A stretch of 64,000 nt of DNA from Wenzhouxiangella sp. (GCA_007134485.1 SLKT01000042.1:1-64000); one strand, 5' to 3'; numbered from the stretch's first letter, positions 16,066 through 25,047 are shown. Notes: a model not told the origin generated them from the sequence alone. Made by a program: numbers and translations.

Positions 16066-18210
16066 TCAGAATTTCCCGTAGTAGCCTTCCTTCAAGGCGT
16101 CAAAAAGATTGGCCGCGGTATGGGTCTCACCATCGTATTCAACCTGCTCGTTACCCTTGAGCTCGACCGTGGAACCATCCTCCAGTTCGAACACATAAGT
16201 CGTGGACTCAAGGTCCTTTTCAGTGACCAGCACGCCCTGGAAGGCCTGCGGATTGAAACGGAAAGTGGTACAACCCTTGAGGCCCTGCTCCCATGCAAAC
16301 AGGTAGATATCCTTGAAGTCCTCGTAGGGATACTCGGTCGGCACGTTGGCGGTCTTGGAAATCGATGAATCGATCCACTTCTGAGCCGCGGCTTGAATGC
16401 CGACATGCTCTTTTGGCGTGATGCCTTCGGCAGTCACGAAGTAGTCAGGCAACTGCTTGGACTCTTCTTCCGAATACGGCATGGCCGACGGATTGACCAG
16501 GGTGCGATAGGCCAGCAATTCATACGAATAGACACTGACCTTTTCCTTGCTCTTGCGCCCTTCGCGAATGACATTGCGATTGTAATGATGGGCAAAGCTC
16601 GGCTCGATGCCGTTGGATGCATTGTTGGCCAGTGACAGCGAGATGGTCCCTGTCGGGGCAATCGAGGTGTGATGGGTGAAGCGTGCCCCGCTTTCGGCCA
16701 GTTGATCAACCAGCTCCGGAGCAACCTCCGCCACCTTTTGCATATAGCGACTGTAACGGGCATGCAGCAGGCGCCCGGGAACGCGATCACCCGGCTTGTA
16801 GCCATCACGCTTCATTTCCGGACGCAGGCGCAGCATTCTCGGCGTGACCTCGAACTCGTCGTCCATGATCGGCGCCGGACCTTTTTCTTCAGCCAGTTCC
16901 AGGGCGACTTCCCAGCCAGTGACTGCCATTTCGCGGGCAACCTTTTCGGTGAACTCCAGTGAATCGGGCCGGCCGTACTGCATTCTCAGCATGGTCAGCG
17001 TTGAACCCAGGCCAAGGAAACCCATGCCATGACGGCGCTTGTATTCGATCTCGCGTCGCTGCTTGTCCAACGGCAGACCATTGATCTCGACGACGTTGTC
17101 GAGCATGCGGGTAAAGATCCGCACGGTGCGCTTGTAATCATCCCAGTTGAAGCGGGCATCGGCAGTAAACGGGTCTTCAACGAAGCGAGTGAGATTGACC
17201 GAGCCGAGCAAGCAGGCGCCATATGGTGGCAGGGGTTGTTCGCCGCAGGGATTGGTCGCGCGGATGTTTTCGCACCACCAGTTGTTGTTCTGCTCGTTGA
17301 TGCGATCGACCAGCACGAAGCCGGGTTCGGCGTAGTCGTAGGTGCTGGTCATGATCATGTTCCACAGCCGCTTGGCCGGGATGGACTTGTAGATCCGGCA
17401 GGCCACCAACCCTTCTTCGTTGACCACATATCCCTTGTGGCTGGGCCAGTCGCGCCAGATGACCTGCTCGGGATCGTTCAGGTTCAGTTCCTCGGCCTCG
17501 GATTCGAGCACCGGGAAGACCAGCGGCCACTCGCCATCTTCCTGGACGGCGCGGATGAAATCGTCGGTGATCAGCAGTGAGCAGTTGAACTGGCGCAACA
17601 CGCCGTCCTCGCGCTTGGCGCGGATGAAATCCATGACATCGGGGTGCGTGATGTCGAAGGTCGCCATCTGCGCACCGCGCCGCCCTCCGGCCGAGGAGAC
17701 GGTAAAACACATCTTGTCGTAGATGTCCATGAACGACAACGGGCCGGAGGTATAGGCCCCGGCGCCGGACACGTAGGCGCCCTTGGGCCGCAAGGTGGAA
17801 AACTCGTACCCGATGCCGCAGCCGGCCTTGAGCGTCAGGCCCGCCTCGTGCACCTTGCCGAGAATGTCATTCATGGAGTCGGCTATGGTGCCGGACACCG
17901 TGCAGTTGATGGTCGAGGTGGCCGGTTTGTGATCGAGCGCGCCGGCATTGGAGGTGATGCGTCCGGCCGGAATGGCGCCGCGCCTGAGCGCCCACAGAAA
18001 TTCCCGATACCAGTGCTGACGGGCCTCCGGGTCGTCCTCGACATCGGCCAGCGCCCGGGCGACGCGTTTGTAGGTATCGTCGATTTCCTGGTCCAGAATC
18101 TCCCCCGTTTTGGACTTCAGGCGGTACTTTTTGTCCCAGATATCCAGGGATGCTTCCTGGAATGCAATTTCCGGGAGTGCTGCCGTCAAGGCCTCTGCCG
18201 AAACACTCAT
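16066..18210 (-). CDS. nrdJa: Adenosylcobalamin-dependent ribonucleotide reductase, catalytic component
   Basis: A 714-residue class II ribonucleotide reductase that makes deoxyribonucleotides with adenosylcobalamin and needs no oxygen. Visible motifs are TSTINCTVSG (substrate-site cysteine), SAGGRRGAQMATFDITHPD, NPCGEQPLPPYGACLLGSVNLT (catalytic loop) and TGTISLSLANNASNGIEPSF. It is shorter than single-chain NrdJ because the TSCPD and cysteine tail are encoded by the next gene. AGAGG precedes the ATG. The upstream region carries two NrdR boxes and a DnaA box. No cobalamin riboswitch is seen. Confidence 0.9.
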   Translation of the reverse strand: MSVSAEALTAALPEIAFQEASLDIWDKKYRLKSKTGEILDQEIDDTYKRVARALADVEDDPEARQHWYREFLWALRRGAIPAGRITSNAGALDHKPATSTINCTVSGTIADSMNDILGKVHEAGLTLKAGCGIGYEFSTLRPKGAYVSGAGAYTSGPLSFMDIYDKMCFTVSSAGGRRGAQMATFDITHPDVMDFIRAKREDGVLRQFNCSLLITDDFIRAVQEDGEWPLVFPVLESEAEELNLNDPEQVIWRDWPSHKGYVVNEEGLVACRIYKSIPAKRLWNMIMTSTYDYAEPGFVLVDRINEQNNNWWCENIRATNPCGEQPLPPYGACLLGSVNLTRFVEDPFTADARFNWDDYKRTVRIFTRMLDNVVEINGLPLDKQRREIEYKRRHGMGFLGLGSTLTMLRMQYGRPDSLEFTEKVAREMAVTGWEVALELAEEKGPAPIMDDEFEVTPRMLRLRPEMKRDGYKPGDRVPGRLLHARYSRYMQKVAEVAPELVDQLAESGARFTHHTSIAPTGTISLSLANNASNGIEPSFAHHYNRNVIREGRKSKEKVSVYSYELLAYRTLVNPSAMPYSEEESKQLPDYFVTAEGITPKEHVGIQAAAQKWIDSSISKTANVPTEYPYEDFKDIYLFAWEQGLKGCTTFRFNPQAFQGVLVTEKDLESTTYVFELEDGSTVELKGNEQVEYDGETHTAANLFDALKEGYYGKF

Positions 18211-18246
18211 GCTACCAACCTCTTGAAATTACGTGCTTGTTGTAAG

Positions 18247-18255
18247 TTATACACA
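18247..18255 (+). promoter_or_regulatory. DnaA box upstream of nrdJa
   Basis: TTATACACA fits the DnaA-box consensus TTWTNCACA. It lies 37 bases before the nrdJa start and beside two NrdR boxes. DnaA is a known regulator of E. coli nrdAB; a role here is inferred from one site. Confidence 0.4.
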
Positions 18256-18273
18256 GGTTGTGAAGGCATTTGC

Positions 18274-18289
18274 TCACAACGTGTTGTGC
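18274..18289. promoter_or_regulatory. NrdR box, start-proximal
   Basis: TCACAACGTGTTGTGC keeps the CACAA...TTGTG core of the NrdR consensus with a perfect CACAAC/GTTGTG dyad. It begins exactly 32 bases (about three helical turns) from the second box, the normal paired arrangement for the NrdR repressor of ribonucleotide reductase genes. Confidence 0.72.
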
Positions 18290-18305
18290 CCATGTTTCCT
18301 GCCAG

Positions 18306-18321
18306 ACACAATATCTTGTGT
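18306..18321. promoter_or_regulatory. NrdR box, start-distal
   Basis: ACACAATATCTTGTGT is very close to the canonical NrdR box (ACACWATATWTTGTGT type). It lies 96-111 bases upstream of nrdJa and 62 bases before the divergent trmL start. The nrdR gene itself is not in the window. Confidence 0.8.
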
Positions 18322-18382
18322 CGTTGCATAAGCTTACGATTTTCCGTCTCATCATTCAAGTCATCCGTCTAAAATCGCTCGG

Positions 18383-18847
18383 ATGTTCGACATCGTTCTC
18401 TATCAGCCCGAGATTCCGCCCAACACCGGCAACATCATGCGCTTGTGCGCCAACGCCCCGGCTCGGCTCCACCTGATCGAACCGCTGGGATTTGCACTCG
18501 ATGACCGACGCCTGCGTCGCGCCGGCATGGACTATCTCGACCGCAGCGGGCACTCTCGCCATGCCGGCCTGGATGAATGCCGCGCCAGCCTGGGCGAGCG
18601 CCGCTGGCTTGCCTATTCGACCCGTTCGCAACGGATTTATTCCGACTGGAGCTATCGGCCGGGTGATGTGTTGTTGTTTGGCCCCGAAACCCGGGGCTTG
18701 CCTGAGGAAGTTCTGGTGGAAATTCCGACCGAACAGCGCCTGCTCATTCCACAGCGGCCCGGCTCGCGCAGTCTCAATTTAAGCAACGCGGTGGCTGTTG
18801 TCCTGTTCGAAGCCTGGCGCCAGAATCAATTCGACATGGTCGAGTAA
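18383..18847 (+). CDS. trmL: tRNA (cytidine/uridine-34-2'-O)-methyltransferase
   Basis: A 154-residue SPOUT methyltransferase that methylates the wobble ribose of tRNA-Leu isoacceptors using S-adenosylmethionine. Characteristic segments are IVLYQPEIPPNTGNIMRLCAN at the N-terminus, LFGPETRGLPEEVL and the knot-forming IPQRPGSRSLNLSNAVAVVLFEAW. The length equals E. coli TrmL (YibK). It is convergent with gpsA, leaving only four bases between the stops, inside a perfect hairpin. In E. coli trmL is also close to gpsA. Confidence 0.92.
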   Translation: MFDIVLYQPEIPPNTGNIMRLCANAPARLHLIEPLGFALDDRRLRRAGMDYLDRSGHSRHAGLDECRASLGERRWLAYSTRSQRIYSDWSYRPGDVLLFGPETRGLPEEVLVEIPTEQRLLIPQRPGSRSLNLSNAVAVVLFEAWRQNQFDMVE

Positions 18848-18858
18848 ATGCTTACTCG
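18841..18858. terminator. Hairpin made of both stop codons of trmL and gpsA
   Basis: CGAGTAA (18841-18847) pairs perfectly with TTACTCG (18852-18858) around the tetraloop ATGC. Each arm carries one gene's final GAG TAA. It could act as a small bidirectional terminator or 3'-end stabiliser; the T-tracts are weak (GGTTTCT on the plus side). Confidence 0.4.
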
Positions 18859-19853
18859 GTTTCTCGCTTGAGCTCACGCTCCATCAGCACCCTTACGCCC
18901 TTGCGGGCATCCCAGCCCTTGAACAGAATGCCGTGGACCTGCTCGGTGATCGGCATGTCCACTTCCATGCGCTTGGCCAGGCGCATGGTTTCACGGGCGG
19001 TCTTGATGCCCTCGACCACCTGGCCGATTTCGGCCACCGCCTGATCGACACTGCTGCCCTTGCCCAGCGCGATACCGAGACGACGGTTGCGTGACAGATC
19101 GCCGGTACAGGTCAGCACCAGGTCGCCAATTCCGGCCAGCCCGGTCAGGGTGCGCGGATCGGCTTCCAGGGTTTTTCCAAGACGCATGGTTTCGGCCAGC
19201 CCCCGGGTAATCAGGGCGGCTCGGGTGTTGGCGCCAAGCTCGAGTCCATCGGCGATCCCGCAGGCCACGGCCATGACGTTCTTGATCGCCCCGCCCAGCT
19301 CCGCGCCAACCAGGTCGGCGGTGTAATAGGCCCGAAAGCCCGATCCATGCAGCAGTCCGGCCCAGACTTCGCCAAACTCCGGATCGCTGGCCGCGGCCGT
19401 GACGGCCGTGGGCAGTCCGGCAGCCACCTCACGGGCAAACGACGGCCCCGAGATCAGGGCCAGGGGAATGTCCGGCCCGAGAATTTCCGCGGCCACCAGA
19501 TGCAGCAGTCGTCCGCTGCCGGGCTCGAAACCCTTGCAGGCCCAGGCCAGTCCGATGTCCGCATCCAGCCGCGGGGCGATGCGACCGACCATGTCGGAAA
19601 AGGCATGACTGGGCGTCACCACCAGGACCCGGTCGACATCGGCAACTACTGAATCCAGATCGGCGCTGACGTTGATGTTGTCCGGCAGCCTGAAATCGGG
19701 CAGGTAGCGTTGATTGAGCCGCTCGCGCTGCATGGCCTCGGCCTGCGACTCATCACGGGCCCAGAGACGCACCGCATGGCCATTGCGCGCAAGCTGCATG
19801 GCCAATGCGGTGCCCCACGATCCGGCACCGATGACGGCGACGGTGGTGGTCAC
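18852..19853 (-). CDS. gpsA: Glycerol-3-phosphate dehydrogenase (NAD(P)+)
   Basis: A 333-residue cytosolic enzyme that reduces dihydroxyacetone phosphate to sn-glycerol-3-phosphate for phospholipid synthesis. The Rossmann motif VIGAGSWGTALA is at 6-17; SGPSFAREVAAGLPTAVT and GGAIKNVMAVACGIADGLELGANTRAALITRG carry the catalytic lysine region. The gene starts inside the end of secB (four-base overlap), so translation is coupled; secB-gpsA adjacency is conserved in many gammaproteobacteria. Confidence 0.95.
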   Translation of the reverse strand: MTTTVAVIGAGSWGTALAMQLARNGHAVRLWARDESQAEAMQRERLNQRYLPDFRLPDNINVSADLDSVVADVDRVLVVTPSHAFSDMVGRIAPRLDADIGLAWACKGFEPGSGRLLHLVAAEILGPDIPLALISGPSFAREVAAGLPTAVTAAASDPEFGEVWAGLLHGSGFRAYYTADLVGAELGGAIKNVMAVACGIADGLELGANTRAALITRGLAETMRLGKTLEADPRTLTGLAGIGDLVLTCTGDLSRNRRLGIALGKGSSVDQAVAEIGQVVEGIKTARETMRLAKRMEVDMPITEQVHGILFKGWDARKGVRVLMERELKRETE

Positions 19854-20374
19854 TGATCCTGGTCAGTAGCCGGTTGGCCTTCCTGGTCGGCAGCCTGGGC
19901 CTGGGCCTCGGCCATGCGCTGACGGAAAATGGCTTCGAAATTGATCGGTTGCATCGGCGGCAGATAGAACCCGCCAGCGCCAACCATGCTGGAAATCTGC
20001 GCGCGGTTATAGGGGTATAACACGTTCGGACACAGCACATTGACCACGTAAGGCATCTGTTCTTCGCTGAAGCCACCGAACTGGAACAGGCCGCCGTACT
20101 GGACCTCGCAGATGAAAGCCGTCTTCTCGCCCTGCTTGGCGGTGACGGTGACCGTCAGGATGATCTCCCAGCGGCTCTCATCGATCTTGTTGGTGCGCTG
20201 GGAAAGATTGAGGTTGACGTCCGGCTGACCATCATTCTGGTTCAACTCGGTCGGTGAAGGCGCCTCGAAGGATGCATCCTTGAGGAAGACATGCTGAACG
20301 GCCATTTGCGCGCCCTGCTCCTGTTGATTGCCGGCCTGTGCGCCGGCGCCTGCATTCTGGTTTTCGTCTGCCAT
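19850..20374 (-). CDS. secB: Protein-export chaperone SecB
   Basis: A 174-residue tetrameric chaperone that keeps preproteins unfolded and delivers them to SecA. The core VQHVFLKDASFEAPSP ... PDVNLNLSQRTNKI ... LYPYNRAQISSMVGAGGFYLPPMQPINFEAIF is typical. The protein is ~20 residues longer than E. coli SecB because of a Gln/Gly/Ala-rich N-terminal extension. ATG 20374 is supported by AGGAAA upstream; an internal ATG at 20305 would give the classical length. The glutaredoxin gene grxC, which sits just upstream of secB in E. coli, is absent. Confidence 0.93.
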   Translation of the reverse strand: MADENQNAGAGAQAGNQQEQGAQMAVQHVFLKDASFEAPSPTELNQNDGQPDVNLNLSQRTNKIDESRWEIILTVTVTAKQGEKTAFICEVQYGGLFQFGGFSEEQMPYVVNVLCPNVLYPYNRAQISSMVGAGGFYLPPMQPINFEAIFRQRMAEAQAQAADQEGQPATDQDQ

Positions 20375-20462
20375 TTTCTTGATTTCCTGTCAAAGTTTGA
20401 GGGGTTTGAATCTTGAAGCGGCGGATTCATCGGAACCGCCTGGTCACGAGATGGCCCGGCAA

Positions 20463-20993
20463 TCACTCTGCCTCGGCCTGATCCTTGGTCTGGGTCTGGT
20501 CCTTGGTCTGGGCCTGATTCTTCTTGCCTTTCTTGGGACGGTCCTTCTTCTTGCCCGCCGACTTGGACTTGTGGCGACTGACCGGCTGCTGGTCACTGGT
20601 CCACTGGGCCAGCCCGCCAGTGAGCACATGGACGTTGCTGAAACCGAGCTTGACCAGTCGATTGGCCATCTGCGGGGAGATCTGACCGTTCTTGCAATAC
20701 ACCAGCACCGGATCATCCTTGCGCTTGAGCAGCTTCTGATCGCCGGCCTCGATCCGAGAGGGCGGCATGTGCACCGCGCCGATGATGTGACCGGCGGCAT
20801 GATCGGCGCTGTTGGATACATCCAGCACCAGGGCATCATCGCGATTGATCAACCTGACCGCTTCGAGCGTGCCGATCTCGCGCCATTTGCGAGCCAGGCG
20901 CGAGAGTTCCCAGGCGATCCAGGCCGCCAGCACCACGCCGAATAGCCCGGTCAGGATGGGATGATTGCCAATGAATTCGAAAACTTGTTCCAT
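20463..20993 (-). CDS. yibN: Membrane-anchored rhodanese-domain protein (YibN-like)
   Basis: A 176-residue protein: one N-terminal membrane helix (~residues 10-27, HPILTGLFGVVLAAWIAWEL), a rhodanese domain (~40-135) with active-site loop VYCKNGQ, and a Lys/Gln/Thr-rich tail made of degenerate KDQxQT repeats. E. coli YibN, encoded just upstream of grxC-secB-gpsA, has the same layout and is linked to Sec/YidC membrane-protein insertion in recent work. ATG 20993 is chosen because it places the membrane helix at the start; longer in-frame starts exist. The rhodanese cysteine suggests sulfur transfer, though the physiological substrate is unknown. Confidence 0.82.
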   Translation of the reverse strand: MEQVFEFIGNHPILTGLFGVVLAAWIAWELSRLARKWREIGTLEAVRLINRDDALVLDVSNSADHAAGHIIGAVHMPPSRIEAGDQKLLKRKDDPVLVYCKNGQISPQMANRLVKLGFSNVHVLTGGLAQWTSDQQPVSRHKSKSAGKKKDRPKKGKKNQAQTKDQTQTKDQAEAE

Positions 20994-21110
20994 GAAACCG
21001 CAAGGACTGACCAAAGCCCTCCATTATCCGTGATTCCGCGCCGTCATGCCAGCACCTCTTGTCCTTCCATGTGGGATAATTCATTGATTGACGCCAACCC
21101 AGGAACCCTG

Positions 21111-22643
21111 ATGACCGCACGAACACCTCTGACCCTGCTGATTCTGGATGGCTGGGGCTATCGCGAACCGGCCCCGGACAATGCCATCAGCAACGCGGAT
21201 ACGCCGCATTGGGACCGGCTTTGGAACGAATGTCCACATGCCCTGCTCGAAGCTTCCGGAGAGGCCGTTGGATTGCCCGCCGGTCAGATGGGCAACTCGG
21301 AAGTCGGGCACATGAACATCGGCGCTGGACGCATCGTGTACCAGGAATTGACGCGCATTGGCAAGGCCATTGCCGACAGCGAATTCTCGTCCAATCCGGC
21401 CCTGACCGAGGGCCTTGAGCGCGTGCGCGAAACCGGCGGTTGCGTTCATGTCATGGGCCTGCTGTCACCCGGCGGCGTACACAGCCACGAGGACCACCTG
21501 CTGGCAACCGTGGACCTGGCCGTGACCTCGGGTGCGCAATCGGTGGCCGTGCATGCTTTCCTTGACGGGCGGGATACGCCGCCGCGCAGCGCCGAGGCCT
21601 CCATCAAGCGACTCGAAGACGCGGTCGATGAGCATGAACAGGTCACCATCGCCTCGCTCATCGGTCGCTATTACGCCATGGACCGCGACCAGCGCTGGGA
21701 GCGTACGCAACGGGCCTGGAATGCCATCGTCGAGGCCGATTCCGAGATCCATGATGCATCGGCGTCACAGGCCCTGGCGGCGGCCTATCAGCGCGGCGAA
21801 GACGATGAGTTCGTACAGCCGACCGTGATCGGTCAGGGTCGCAAGGTCGCCGATGGAGACCTGGTCATTTTCATCAATTTTCGCGCTGACCGCGCTCGTC
21901 AGCTCAGCCAGGCGTTCTGCGCGTCGGAATTTTCCGGTTTCCAGGCCAGGCGGCCGGAACTGTCCGCCCTGGTCACCATGACCCAGTACCAGGAAGACCT
22001 CCCCTGCCTGGTCGCCTTTCCGCCCACTCGTCTCGAGCAATTGTTCGGTGCGGTCGTCGCACGCGCCGGTTTGCGCCAGTTGCGTATCGCCGAGACCGAA
22101 AAGTACGCCCATGTCACCTATTTTTTCAATGGTGGCGAAGAAACCGTGTTCGACGGTGAAGCACGCGAACTGATTCCCTCCCCCAAGGTCGCCACCTACG
22201 ATCTTCAGCCCGAAATGAGCGCGCCGGAATTGTCTCGGCGCCTGGATGCATTCATCCGCGACGGTCAGCACGAAGTCATCATTGCCAACGTGGCCAACCC
22301 CGACATGGTCGGACACTCCGGCAAGTTCGAGGCCGCCGTTGTTGCAGTCGAGGCAGTGGATAAAGTGCTCGGACAGGTCGTTGAAGCCACTCGAGCGGTC
22401 GGAGGCCAGCTGCTGGTAACGGCCGATCATGGCAATGTCGAACAGATGACCGACCCCGAGAACGGTCAGCCGCATACTGCTCACACCACCAACCTGGTGC
22501 CACTCGTTTATCTCGGTCAGCCAGTCAAGGCCATGGATAAGTCGGGCAGCCTGCGCGATATCGCCCCGACCATGCTGCGGTTGCTCGAGCTGGATATTCC
22601 CTCGGAAATGTCCGGCGCCGCGCTGATCGAGATCAGTGATTAG
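21111..22643 (+). CDS. gpmI: 2,3-bisphosphoglycerate-independent phosphoglycerate mutase
   Basis: A 510-residue glycolytic enzyme interconverting 3- and 2-phosphoglycerate by way of a phosphoserine intermediate and two Mn2+ ions. LLILDGWG at the N-terminus and QMGNSEVGHMNIGAG (catalytic Ser ~63) are diagnostic, as are HAFLDGRDTPP, FFNGG and TADHGNVEQM near the end. ATG 21111 follows AGGAA; the frame is open upstream but would extend beyond the known N-terminus. It is divergent from yibN and overlaps envC by eight bases, as in E. coli gpmM-envC. Confidence 0.95.
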   Translation: MTARTPLTLLILDGWGYREPAPDNAISNADTPHWDRLWNECPHALLEASGEAVGLPAGQMGNSEVGHMNIGAGRIVYQELTRIGKAIADSEFSSNPALTEGLERVRETGGCVHVMGLLSPGGVHSHEDHLLATVDLAVTSGAQSVAVHAFLDGRDTPPRSAEASIKRLEDAVDEHEQVTIASLIGRYYAMDRDQRWERTQRAWNAIVEADSEIHDASASQALAAAYQRGEDDEFVQPTVIGQGRKVADGDLVIFINFRADRARQLSQAFCASEFSGFQARRPELSALVTMTQYQEDLPCLVAFPPTRLEQLFGAVVARAGLRQLRIAETEKYAHVTYFFNGGEETVFDGEARELIPSPKVATYDLQPEMSAPELSRRLDAFIRDGQHEVIIANVANPDMVGHSGKFEAAVVAVEAVDKVLGQVVEATRAVGGQLLVTADHGNVEQMTDPENGQPHTAHTTNLVPLVYLGQPVKAMDKSGSLRDIAPTMLRLLELDIPSEMSGAALIEISD

Positions 22644-23778
22644 GCGACCATTCAGGATTCTGATTCTGGCGATCATGTTGTCGCCGGCCGGCCCGGCGAT
22701 GGCCACCCCCGATCGTGCTGAAATCGAAAGCCAACTGGCCGAATTGCGCGAGCGCATTGCTGAAATTCGCGAGCGTCTGGATGAGGATCTCAGTCGTCGT
22801 GATTCAGCCCTGGATGCCCTGGCCGAGGCAGAGCGCCTGGTTTCCGAAGCCGAACGCGCACGCCGCCGAACCCTGTCTTCGATTGATCAGGTCTCGAATC
22901 GCATCGATGAACTGGTTGAAGACCAGGAGCAGCTGGCCGTAGCGGTCCGTGAAAGTGCGGTGGCACTGGGCCGGCAATTGACCCTTGCTTATCGTCAAGG
23001 CGGCCAGTCGCGACTGAAGCTGCTGCTCAACCAGGATGACCCGCGCCAGTTTCAGCGCCACCTCGCCTACCACGGCTACCTGACCCGAGCCCGTGTCAAC
23101 GCCCAGGATGAGCTGGTCGAAGCCATGGGCCGCCTGGAAAACAATCGGCTGGAACTCGAGGAGGAGCGATCCTCGCTTGAACACCTGGCCGATCGTCAGG
23201 AACAGGAAATCGAGACCCTCGAGCAAGCCCGCGGCGAGCGCGAGGCAGCCCTGGCCCAACTTGATCAAAGGATCCGCTCTCGTGAGGAAGAACTGGAACA
23301 GGCACGCAGTGATGAAGCCGAATTGAGCGCCCTGCTCGACCAGCTTGCCGCGGCCCTGGCCGATATCCCCCCGGAGCTCGAGGTTCCTTCAATCGAAGAA
23401 TTGCGGGGTCAATTGCCGCACCCGTTGGAGGGCACGATTCGTCAGCGCTTCGGCGACTCGCGCGCGGGCGAGCTGAGCTGGAACGGCTGGCTGATCACGG
23501 CCGAGCAAGGCAGTGATGTTCGTGCCGTAGGCCATGGACGGGTCGCCTACGCCGATTGGCTGCGCGGTTACGGATTGATCTTGATCGTCGACCACGGCGA
23601 TGAATTCATGAGCCTGTATGCCCATAACGAGGCCTTGTTGCGAGACGTCGGCGACTGGGTGCGCCCGGGCGATGTCATTGCAACCGTCGGAAATTCCGGT
23701 GGCGTATCCGAGGTCGGCCTGTATTTCGAGCTTCGCAAGGCCGGTCGGCCGGTCAATCCGCGCCAATGGCTTGAATGA
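22636..23778 (+). CDS. envC: Murein hydrolase activator EnvC
   Basis: A 380-residue periplasmic protein that activates the division amidases AmiA/AmiB under FtsEX control. Signal peptide 1-~23 (SPAGPAMA), long coiled coil ~25-235 (RDSALDALAEAERLVSEAE, EEERSSLEHLADRQEQEIETLEQ) and a LytM/M23 domain ~265-378. The LytM zinc ligands are missing: LSWNGWLI stands where the first His/Asp would be and VGLYFEL replaces HLHFE, so it is a non-catalytic activator, as in E. coli. GTG start overlapping gpmI. Confidence 0.9.
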   Translation: MIRRPFRILILAIMLSPAGPAMATPDRAEIESQLAELRERIAEIRERLDEDLSRRDSALDALAEAERLVSEAERARRRTLSSIDQVSNRIDELVEDQEQLAVAVRESAVALGRQLTLAYRQGGQSRLKLLLNQDDPRQFQRHLAYHGYLTRARVNAQDELVEAMGRLENNRLELEEERSSLEHLADRQEQEIETLEQARGEREAALAQLDQRIRSREEELEQARSDEAELSALLDQLAAALADIPPELEVPSIEELRGQLPHPLEGTIRQRFGDSRAGELSWNGWLITAEQGSDVRAVGHGRVAYADWLRGYGLILIVDHGDEFMSLYAHNEALLRDVGDWVRPGDVIATVGNSGGVSEVGLYFELRKAGRPVNPRQWLE

Positions 23779-25043
23779 TGACGACAGCCATTGAAGATGG
23801 TAGATTCAACCTTCTCGCCCGGCTGTTGTCCGAATTACCGATGCAGATACTGGCTCGCTACATCCCGATCATCCTGACCGCCCTGCTGCTGTCGCCGGCG
23901 CTTGCCGAATCTCCCCCACGCTCGACCGTCAGCATGGACGACCTGCGTGCCTTCACCGATGCCTGGGGCTATATCAAGGAGCATTACGTCGACGAGGTCG
24001 ATGACCGCCAGCTGCTCCAGGCGGCCATTCGTGGCATGCTCTCCGAGCTGGATTCGCACTCAGCCTGGCTCGATTCGGAACGCCTGCGAGGTGTCGAGGA
24101 GCAGGCCACCGGACGCTACGGCGGGCTGGGAGTACGGGTCGGCGTCGGGCGTGACCATCTCGAGGTTGTCGATACGCAAGACGATTCGCCGGCTGATCGC
24201 GCCGGCCTGAAATCCGGTGACCGCATCGTTGCCATCGACGAAACCGATCTGACCGAAATCAATGCTCATGAGGCCAGCCAGTGGCTGCGCGGCAATCCCG
24301 GTTCGCGAGTCGCCCTGACGGTCGAGCGCGACGGACAGTCGGATGTGATGGAAATCAGTCTGATCCGCGAACTCATTCGCCGCACCAGCCTCACCCACGA
24401 GCTGCTGCCCGATGGCCTGGTCTACATTGCCATCAACAACTTCCAGCAAACCACGCCCGATGAGCTCGACACTGCCCTGGAGGCCGTACGCGAGGCCATG
24501 GATCGTCCGGCCGGCCTGATCCTGGATCTGCGCGACAATCCCGGCGGAATGCTGGATGCCGCGGTCGCCGTGGCCGATCGTTTTCTCTCCGAGCAGTTGA
24601 TTGTCAGCAGCGAGGGGCGAAGTGACAGTCAGAGTCTGACCTTTCACTCCAGCCCCGGTGAACGCCTCGAGGGCGTGCCGATCGTCGTACTGGTCAACCA
24701 GCGTTCGGCTTCCGGTGCTGAAATTCTGGCCGGCGCCCTGCAGGATCATGGCCGGGCCGTAATTCTCGGCGAACCCACGTATGGCAAGGGTTCCATTCAG
24801 ACCATCTGGACACTGCGCAGTGGCGCCGGCATCCGCCTGACCACGGCCCACTACTTCACCCCATCGGGTCGACGCATCGAGACCGATGGCATCGAGCCCG
24901 ATATTGCCTCAACGGATTTTTCCCCCGCACCACCCATGCCCGATGACGACCAGGCCCAACCCGATGAGTTGATCAACCTGGCAATGGCCTTTCTGGTCAA
25001 TGCCGAACGCCTGAATCAGGGCGCCCGCGCCAACTCGGACTGA
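23775..25043 (+). CDS. ctpA: C-terminal processing protease (S41, CtpA-like)
   Basis: A 422-residue serine protease. Layout: signal peptide, S41 N-terminal region, PDZ domain (~105-190, LGVRVGVGRDHLEVVDT ... AGLKSGDRIVAID) and the S41 core with the Ser in QRSASGAEILA and the Lys in PTYGKGSIQT, the Ser/Lys dyad of C-terminal proteases. CtpA-type enzymes trim or degrade periplasmic proteins and, in Pseudomonas, peptidoglycan hydrolases; the position after envC fits that. ATG 23775 overlaps the envC stop (ATGATGA); the in-frame ATG at 23841 gives a cleaner signal peptide and may be the true start. Confidence 0.88.
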   Translation: MMTTAIEDGRFNLLARLLSELPMQILARYIPIILTALLLSPALAESPPRSTVSMDDLRAFTDAWGYIKEHYVDEVDDRQLLQAAIRGMLSELDSHSAWLDSERLRGVEEQATGRYGGLGVRVGVGRDHLEVVDTQDDSPADRAGLKSGDRIVAIDETDLTEINAHEASQWLRGNPGSRVALTVERDGQSDVMEISLIRELIRRTSLTHELLPDGLVYIAINNFQQTTPDELDTALEAVREAMDRPAGLILDLRDNPGGMLDAAVAVADRFLSEQLIVSSEGRSDSQSLTFHSSPGERLEGVPIVVLVNQRSASGAEILAGALQDHGRAVILGEPTYGKGSIQTIWTLRSGAGIRLTTAHYFTPSGRRIETDGIEPDIASTDFSPAPPMPDDDQAQPDELINLAMAFLVNAERLNQGARANSD

Positions 25044-25047
25044 GCAT

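Noticed and set aside
18251..18262. Third NrdR box ACACAGGTTGTG
   Set aside because: The dyad spacing is shorter than in a NrdR box and the CACAA/TTGTG core is broken.
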